64,000 bases of DNA, taken from contig DVNL01000007.1 in assembly GCA_018714385.1 (NCBI GenBank), positions 1-64,000 of the forward strand, written 5' to 3'. A model generated the notes under the pieces. That model was given only the letters and a program-made list of their open reading frames with translations. It did no database searches and had not been told where the DNA came from. This document shows positions 57,928-64,000 of this stretch, piece after piece. Each line of letters begins with the position of its first letter. Positions within the stretch are counted from its first letter, which is position 1. A program made the position numbers and the translations under genes. Source of the DNA: Candidatus Enterosoma merdigallinarum (GTDB taxonomy: Bacteria; Bacillota_I; Bacilli_A; RFN20; CAG-288).

Positions 57928-60900
57928 ATGAAACTGAAAAAAACGATCCTCGGAGTCTGGACGCTTTCTTTTTTGGCGATGCTGGTCGCCTGCAACACGG
58001 ATCAGCCCATATCGTCTTTCCCTTCTTCTATTTTCGGAAGCAGTTCCTCTTCGTCCGATTCCTCATGGAGCTCGTCTTGGGGTTCCTCCTCCTCTTCTTC
58101 CGCGGAAGCCTTGTCGATCGAGATTCTCGAAGGGGATTCTTTGACACTCGATGAGGGCGACGAAAAGAAACTTCACGCTCGGGTGAACCGCGAGGATGCC
58201 ATTATCGAGTGGACGAGCGAAAACGTAGAGGTCGCCACGGTTTCTTCCGACGGAATCGTCACGGCCCTCCAGGAGGGCGAGACGATGATCCATGTCACGG
58301 CAAGAGACGGCGAGGAGACGGCCTATGCCATGGTTCGCATCCTGGTCCTTTCTTCTTTCGTCCCTTTAGGCGGGGTGGAGCTCAATGTCAATGAATTGAC
58401 ACTGGATTTGGACGACGATCCCTATGCCTTGAGCGTTAATCTTTATCCCGAAGACACTTCCGTCACGCCCGATCAGCTGACGTGGCAGTCGAGCAACGAA
58501 TTTGTCGCGACAGTCGACAAAAACGGCGTCGTCACGCCGAAGGGCTATGGCGAGGGATGCGAAATTCGGGTTCTTTACAACGGGGAGGTTCTTGCCGTCT
58601 GCACCGTGAAAGTCCAAGACAGCGAGGCCAAACTCCTTTTTGTCAAGCAAGAGGACGGGACCTATTTCGTTTTTTCCACCGAGAATCCCGACATCCAAGA
58701 GGTGACCGTCCCAAGCGCCTACAACGGGAAGCCTGTCACGGGCGTTTCCATGTATGCCTTCTCCGGTCTGAAATCTTTGACATCGATCCATCTTCCCGAG
58801 ACGATCGCCCGAATCGATGATTCCGCCTTCAGCGGGTGCTCTTCCCTGAAGGAAATCACGCTTCCTTCTTCCGTGACTTCTATAGGGAGATTCCTTTTCA
58901 GCGACTGTACGGCTCTTGAAAACGTCGCCCTTCCTTCCCGAATCGATGCCATTCCGGATTATTGCTTCTCAGATTGCACTTCTCTCCGCCGAATCAGCAT
59001 TCCGTCTTCCGTGAAGTCCATCGGTTCCTATGCCTTTTCCGGCTGCACGAATATTCAAGAAGCCGTTCTTCCCCCGCAGCTCGAGACGATCGGGGAATAC
59101 GCCTTCCAGATGTGCGAAAGTCTTCCTCAGATCGCCATTCCTTCCTCTGTCACGTATGTAGGCACAAGCGCGTTTTTGTTGTGTGGGAATCTGGTCATCT
59201 ATCTCCTCGGAACCGACGAAAGCTGGAGCAACCTATGGAATGCAAGCCTTTGCCCGACGGTACGGTATGACGATGTCGCCGGATCTCTTGACATTGACGG
59301 CATCCGCTATCTCCTTTCCGAGGAAGAGGGTGTTTTGACCGCAACGGTTTTCCGCTATCTTGGGTCGCAGACAGAAGTCGCGATCCCCGACACCATCACA
59401 AGCGAAGGACGGGAGATTCCGGTCGTTCAAGTAGGCGATTATGCCTTCTATGGATGCGACACTTTGCAATCTGTTTCCTTCGGATCCAACCTTTCCCATA
59501 TCGGCGTCGGCGCTTTCCTGGGCTGCTCGGGATTGCGCGACGTTTCGTTCTCCGAGGGATTGAGAACCATAGGCAATGATGCCTTTTCCGGCTGCACGTC
59601 TTTGGAGCTGCTGTCTCTTCCCGAAGGTCTTGAGGAAATCGGTCAGATGGCCTTCGACGGGTGTTCCGCCCTTCGCTATGTCTATATTCCCTCCTCCACG
59701 GAAATCATCGGATGGCACGCTTTCCGGGATTGCCCGGCTTTGACGATCTACACGGCTTTCAATTACGCTCCGACCGGGTGGGACAGCTCGGTAAGAGGTT
59801 TGACAGTCGTCTGGTCCTATGACACGGGAAACTTTTTCCGGGTCGACGATTTTGTCTACTTCCTTTTGGACGGACAAAACGGAAGCGCCGAGGTCGTCTC
59901 CTATGTTGGGGAGGAAGCGAATGTCACCATTCCGGAGACTCTTCTATATGATGGCAAGACCTTCCGGGTGACAAGCATCGGCAACAGCGTCTTCGAGAAT
60001 GCAAGCATCACCCATGTCATCCTTCCCCAAGGCCTTGAGAAAATTGGCGACTATGCCTTCAGGGGATGCTCGAATCTTCAGTCCGTCAATCTGCCCGACT
60101 CGCTTGTCTCTATCGGAGGGGCGGCTTTCTCCGGCTGCACGAGCCTTGCCAGTGTCATCATTCCTTCCGCTATCGAATTCCTTGGAAATATCCTTTTCGA
60201 ATACGACAGCAACACGATTCTCTATTGCGAGGCGAAGGAGTCTTCCGAAAATTGGGCAGACCAATGGTTTGGCAATGCCAAGGTCGTCTATGACTACAAG
60301 AATGTTCAAGTCTATGAGCAAGATAACATTCTCTATAGCATCCCGAATGATATGAACGGAAATGCCGGTGTGATCTGCATCGGTCCTCGTCCGTCTGTTT
60401 CCGGGATGGTCATCCTTCCTGGCACTATTGCCTATGGCGGAAGGGATTTGCCGATCGTCAAGATCGAAGACGGCGCTTTCTGTGGTGACGACATCGAGGG
60501 AATTCTCCTTCCGGATTCTGTCGGGGAAATCGGCCGCTATGCTTTTGCCTATTGCAAAAATCTGAAGGTTGTCGAACTTCCGGAAAGCCTCCTTTCTATC
60601 GGATCCGTCGCGTTCTATGGCTGCCCCCTTCTTGAGACTGTCAGCATACCGGGGAGCGTTGAATATGTCGGAAGCATCGCTTTCGATACCGATTCCTATA
60701 TTTATTTTCCTTTTGACGAGATCCCTCCGGGTTGGGATGAAAACTGGCATAGTCAAAGTGCACAGTCCGAGGTGGGAGAATTCAAGGCCATCCTCCGATA
60801 TCAAGACTATCGTGTCGGCATCCATGAGGATAGCGATGAGGGACTTTCGGCGGAGCTTGTCTCCTATTCCGGCCCTGATGGCGACATCAAGATCCCGGCG

Positions 60901-63579
60901 GAGATTCCCTATTTTGGAAAGAGTGTCCCTGTGACGATCCTGGGAAGACAACTTTTTAGCGAACGACAGATCACTTCCGTCGAGATACCGGACACGGTAG
61001 AGATCCTGGAGGCCAATGCTTTCTGCTACACAGGATTGACGGCTGTGGATCTACCTTCCTCCTTGACGAGCATCGGGGCGGGGTGCTTTTCTAACACGGC
61101 ATTGAAGAAGATCGTCCTGCCCGATGGAATCAAGACAATAGAGAATAGTACCTTTAGCCAATGCACAGACTTGCAAGAAGTCGTCTTTTCGAAGAGCTTG
61201 GAGACGATCGAAGGATACGCCTTCTATGGGTGTTCAAGCTTGGGCCACGTCATTCTTCCCGATGGGCTTTTGACGATCGGCGAGTCTGCCTTTAGTGGAT
61301 GCTATTTATCCTATATCTATGTCCCGAAGACGGTCTTGACCATCGGTGTGTGCGCTTTTGACGATGCGCAGCTTGTCCTTCTGGAAGGTGAACGTAGCCG
61401 GTACTTCTCGGGAAATCCCCTAAACTATGCCGAGAATGTCGTCCGCGGCGACTTTGTCGTCGTCGGAGATTTCCTATACAACGTCTACGAGAGGGACGGC
61501 ATCCTGGTCGCCGATATTCTGGACTATTACGGTGCGGAAAGCGACCTCGTGCTCTCAGAGACAATTCGATATGGTGAGAAAGAAGCCAAGATCATTTCCA
61601 TCGGGGAATGGGTGTTCTACGATAACCAGGACCTGAAATCGATAACGATGCCGGATACCATAGAAAAGATTTCCGCCTTTGCCTTCTCCTTCTCGAGCGT
61701 CGAGAGGATACGATTCTCTAGGACCCTTCTTGAGATAGGGGACAAAGCCTTTGCCGAGTGCCGGAACATTGTCTCTCTCTATCTCCCGGACGGCTTGGAG
61801 AGGATCGGCGATTCGGCTTTCCACAACTGTGTCTCCCTCCAGCTTATTTTCCTTCCTGAAAGCGTCACGTCCCTGGGAAGCGACAATTTTAACAGCATGT
61901 ATCCTTGTCGTCTGTATACGGACGGCTCCATTTCTCTTGTCGATGTGACTTTGCTCACGACTGGCGTTCAAGTCATCGACTTCGTCGAGGTCGGCGGCCT
62001 GTTCTATGCCATCATTCAAGGCGAGGATGGACAGCTTTATGCCGAGACGGCTTTGTATATGGGGCAAGAAATCCAAGTGACGATTCCCGAGAGCGTCATC
62101 TATGGCGGCGAGGCGATTTCCGTCAAGGGAATCGGGAAGGGGGCTTTTATACGCACGAATATCGATCGTGTCGACATGGCCGATTCGATCGAATACATCC
62201 GAGACCATGCCTTTGAATCCTGCGAATCCCTTTATACCGTAATCTTTTCAGCAAGCCTCAAGACGATCGGCACCTATGCTTTCGCCTATTGTTACGCTCT
62301 CACAAGCGTCTACTTCCCCGACTCCCTCAGGGAAATCGGCCGTCGGGCTTTCGATAGCTGCTATGATCTGAAAGAGGTCCGATTCAACGAGGGGCTGCTG
62401 TCCATCGGCGATACGGCTTTCTTCCTTTGTCCGATCGATTATGTTCTGCTTCCTCAAGGCATCGAGTTTATCGGACAATCTGCTTTCAATGAGGTCGGGT
62501 ATGTTTACATTCGTGAAGAGAGCAAACCAGAAGGATGGGAATGGAATCCACTTGGTAATGCCGTATGGAATCCTAATCTTGAAGAGATCGTCGTTGAAAA
62601 CGGCTTCCACTTCGGGATTTATTACGAAGATGGAAAACCATATGCCATTCTCTATCATTATGATGGAGACGCAGGTTATCTTTCCCTTCCGGGACTGGTC
62701 GCCTGCGATTCCGCTTTCGATGCCGTCACCTTCAAGCATCTGGAAGTAGAGGAACTCCAACTTTCTGCTTCCGTTCCCATCGACGATCGTCAGATCTATG
62801 CGACATTGGACACCAGCAAGGTGGGGCCGAACCAATACGAATACACCTTCGTCGACGATGACGGCACGCCCAAGACGCAGACCTATACCTATGAAGTCTT
62901 GCCTGCCGTCAAAGCCACCATCGGCTTTGAAATCTATCTCGACCATCCTTATATGATCGACGGAAGGATATTTGTCCAGGGCACGGACGATTTCTTTGCC
63001 ATGGATCAGGCCGTGGACAGCAATTCCTTCTCTCTTTGCAACGAGATCGACTTGGAGAGCGGAGAGCATATCTCCTTGCCTATCGATGCCGAATATGTCT
63101 GGAACGGACAGCCTGAGAACCTCACTCTGAATGATCTCGGTGTGAGCACGGAAAACGAGGGGCGCTTTGAAACGGCCCTCACGGGAATGGTCGACATCAA
63201 GACCTATGACGATTCCGGCGAGGCGACGGGCACTCATACCGTGTCGGAGCTCTCCTTCTGCTACGAAGTCCTGGGCGAAGTCGAAATGCAAACAAATGTC
63301 TCTCCCGATCCCCTGTTTGTCCGGTTTGACTCCTACGGAAAGGTCATCGATGGAAAAGATTATTCCTTGGAAATCGAATTCTATCGGTATGATGAGCAGA
63401 TCGGGTATAGCCATTGCTACATTTCGCCTTGGGACTTTGATGCGGAGGCTCAGGCCGCTCTCTGGAACGCCCTTCCGACGCAGGATGTCGGAACCTATGA
63501 TTTCGTCTGGCAGTATGTCGACTCCAGCCGATGCTTGATCCTCGATGTTCCGGTTATGTACGAGATTGTGGAGGCTTAG
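57928..63579 (+). CDS. Giant BspA-like leucine-rich-repeat lipoprotein with two BIG2-type Ig domains
   Basis: Lipobox LAMLVACN, poly-Ser linker, two Ig-like repeats (WTSENVEVATVSSDGIVTALQEGETMIHVTA), then many LRR_5-type units (IGDYAFRGCSNLQSVNLPDSLVSIGGAAFSGC); 1883 aa. Confidence 0.93.
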   Translation: MKLKKTILGVWTLSFLAMLVACNTDQPISSFPSSIFGSSSSSSDSSWSSSWGSSSSSSAEALSIEILEGDSLTLDEGDEKKLHARVNREDAIIEWTSENVEVATVSSDGIVTALQEGETMIHVTARDGEETAYAMVRILVLSSFVPLGGVELNVNELTLDLDDDPYALSVNLYPEDTSVTPDQLTWQSSNEFVATVDKNGVVTPKGYGEGCEIRVLYNGEVLAVCTVKVQDSEAKLLFVKQEDGTYFVFSTENPDIQEVTVPSAYNGKPVTGVSMYAFSGLKSLTSIHLPETIARIDDSAFSGCSSLKEITLPSSVTSIGRFLFSDCTALENVALPSRIDAIPDYCFSDCTSLRRISIPSSVKSIGSYAFSGCTNIQEAVLPPQLETIGEYAFQMCESLPQIAIPSSVTYVGTSAFLLCGNLVIYLLGTDESWSNLWNASLCPTVRYDDVAGSLDIDGIRYLLSEEEGVLTATVFRYLGSQTEVAIPDTITSEGREIPVVQVGDYAFYGCDTLQSVSFGSNLSHIGVGAFLGCSGLRDVSFSEGLRTIGNDAFSGCTSLELLSLPEGLEEIGQMAFDGCSALRYVYIPSSTEIIGWHAFRDCPALTIYTAFNYAPTGWDSSVRGLTVVWSYDTGNFFRVDDFVYFLLDGQNGSAEVVSYVGEEANVTIPETLLYDGKTFRVTSIGNSVFENASITHVILPQGLEKIGDYAFRGCSNLQSVNLPDSLVSIGGAAFSGCTSLASVIIPSAIEFLGNILFEYDSNTILYCEAKESSENWADQWFGNAKVVYDYKNVQVYEQDNILYSIPNDMNGNAGVICIGPRPSVSGMVILPGTIAYGGRDLPIVKIEDGAFCGDDIEGILLPDSVGEIGRYAFAYCKNLKVVELPESLLSIGSVAFYGCPLLETVSIPGSVEYVGSIAFDTDSYIYFPFDEIPPGWDENWHSQSAQSEVGEFKAILRYQDYRVGIHEDSDEGLSAELVSYSGPDGDIKIPAEIPYFGKSVPVTILGRQLFSERQITSVEIPDTVEILEANAFCYTGLTAVDLPSSLTSIGAGCFSNTALKKIVLPDGIKTIENSTFSQCTDLQEVVFSKSLETIEGYAFYGCSSLGHVILPDGLLTIGESAFSGCYLSYIYVPKTVLTIGVCAFDDAQLVLLEGERSRYFSGNPLNYAENVVRGDFVVVGDFLYNVYERDGILVADILDYYGAESDLVLSETIRYGEKEAKIISIGEWVFYDNQDLKSITMPDTIEKISAFAFSFSSVERIRFSRTLLEIGDKAFAECRNIVSLYLPDGLERIGDSAFHNCVSLQLIFLPESVTSLGSDNFNSMYPCRLYTDGSISLVDVTLLTTGVQVIDFVEVGGLFYAIIQGEDGQLYAETALYMGQEIQVTIPESVIYGGEAISVKGIGKGAFIRTNIDRVDMADSIEYIRDHAFESCESLYTVIFSASLKTIGTYAFAYCYALTSVYFPDSLREIGRRAFDSCYDLKEVRFNEGLLSIGDTAFFLCPIDYVLLPQGIEFIGQSAFNEVGYVYIREESKPEGWEWNPLGNAVWNPNLEEIVVENGFHFGIYYEDGKPYAILYHYDGDAGYLSLPGLVACDSAFDAVTFKHLEVEELQLSASVPIDDRQIYATLDTSKVGPNQYEYTFVDDDGTPKTQTYTYEVLPAVKATIGFEIYLDHPYMIDGRIFVQGTDDFFAMDQAVDSNSFSLCNEIDLESGEHISLPIDAEYVWNGQPENLTLNDLGVSTENEGRFETALTGMVDIKTYDDSGEATGTHTVSELSFCYEVLGEVEMQTNVSPDPLFVRFDSYGKVIDGKDYSLEIEFYRYDEQIGYSHCYISPWDFDAEAQAALWNALPTQDVGTYDFVWQYVDSSRCLILDVPVMYEIVEA

Positions 63580-63651
63580 TTCGTCCCCAGCTTTCCTAAT
63601 AGGAATAGACACCGGGATTTTTCTTCTCAGTCGGTGCGATAAAATAAATGC

Positions 63652-64000
63652 ATGATCAAGCTTTCCCACGTTCGCAAGGCCTACCGTTTTTCCGGAAGAG
63701 AGAGTCTTGTCCTGAGGGACATCGATTTTCGTCTTCCGGAAAGAGGCCTTGTCGCCATCGTGGGCGATTCCGGAAGCGGAAAGACCACCCTTTTGAATGT
63801 TTTGGGCGGGCTGGACCGTGACTATGAAGGGGAGGTCCTTTTCGATGGCCGGGATTTGAAGAGCCTCGACGAGAAGGAGAGGAACGTCTATCGGAACCGG
63901 AACGTCGGATTTGTATTCCAGGATTTCGTCCTTGTCGACGAACTGACGGTGGAGGAGAACATCCTCCTTCCGTGCGGAAGCAAAAGGAAAGAGGCAAAGG
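63652..64000 (+). CDS. ABC transporter ATP-binding protein, N-terminal part (3' truncated by window edge)
   Basis: MIKLSHVRKAYRFSGRESLVLRDIDFRLPERGLVAIVGDSGSGKTTLLNVLGGL...VGFVFQDFVLVDELTVEENI. Confidence 0.92.
   Translation, partial: MIKLSHVRKAYRFSGRESLVLRDIDFRLPERGLVAIVGDSGSGKTTLLNVLGGLDRDYEGEVLFDGRDLKSLDEKERNVYRNRNVGFVFQDFVLVDELTVEENILLPCGSKRKEAK

Noticed and set aside
62248-63669. 473-aa minus-strand ORF opposite the LRR lipoprotein
   Set aside because: Antisense shadow of a repetitive gene; no SD or domain.

Overview
The window is about 64 kb of bacterial DNA, probably from a gut-type Bacillota or Mollicutes-like genome. It uses the standard code (TAA, TAG and TGA all serve as stops) and encodes many Cys-lipoproteins with poly-Ser linkers. 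I saw no rRNA, tRNA or CRISPR array. Main blocks: (1) 1-3.35 kb, AT-rich decayed genes (DUF4143-type ATPase, lipoprotein and Fic remnants). (2) 3.4-12.8 kb, two FtsX-type ABC exporter loci with a candidate type I toxin/antisense locus between them and a TetR regulator. (3) 13-18 kb, three tandem lipoproteins. (4) 18.6-25.8 kb, a GHKL kinase (frameshifted at C7) and LytTR regulator, followed by four phased direct repeats and a highly codon-biased operon ending in a domain-permuted GH3. (5) 26.9-31.4 kb, a GH5 and a single-ORF sugar transporter-GH2 fusion. (6) 31.5-37.8 kb, housekeeping genes, an apparent M48 pseudopeptidase, and a NifX-like protein with a Cys/His tail. (7) 37.8-48.4 kb, a rhamnoside-type locus (GH78, GPH transporter, GH3, AraC, epimerase, flavodoxin/ferredoxin). 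(8) 48.5-57.7 kb, a defence-island-like block (MazG, DUF2075 nuclease/helicase, UvrA paralog; SF1 helicase convergent with a DUF3578/DUF3883-like protein). (9) 57.9-63.6 kb, a giant BspA-like LRR lipoprotein, then a partial ABC ATPase. The strongest leads are the transporter-GH2 fusion, the defence-like block, the LytTR repeat array, the small hydrophobic ORF with an internal antisense terminator, and a set of apparently leaderless promoters. Family calls come from reading motifs; no database search was run.
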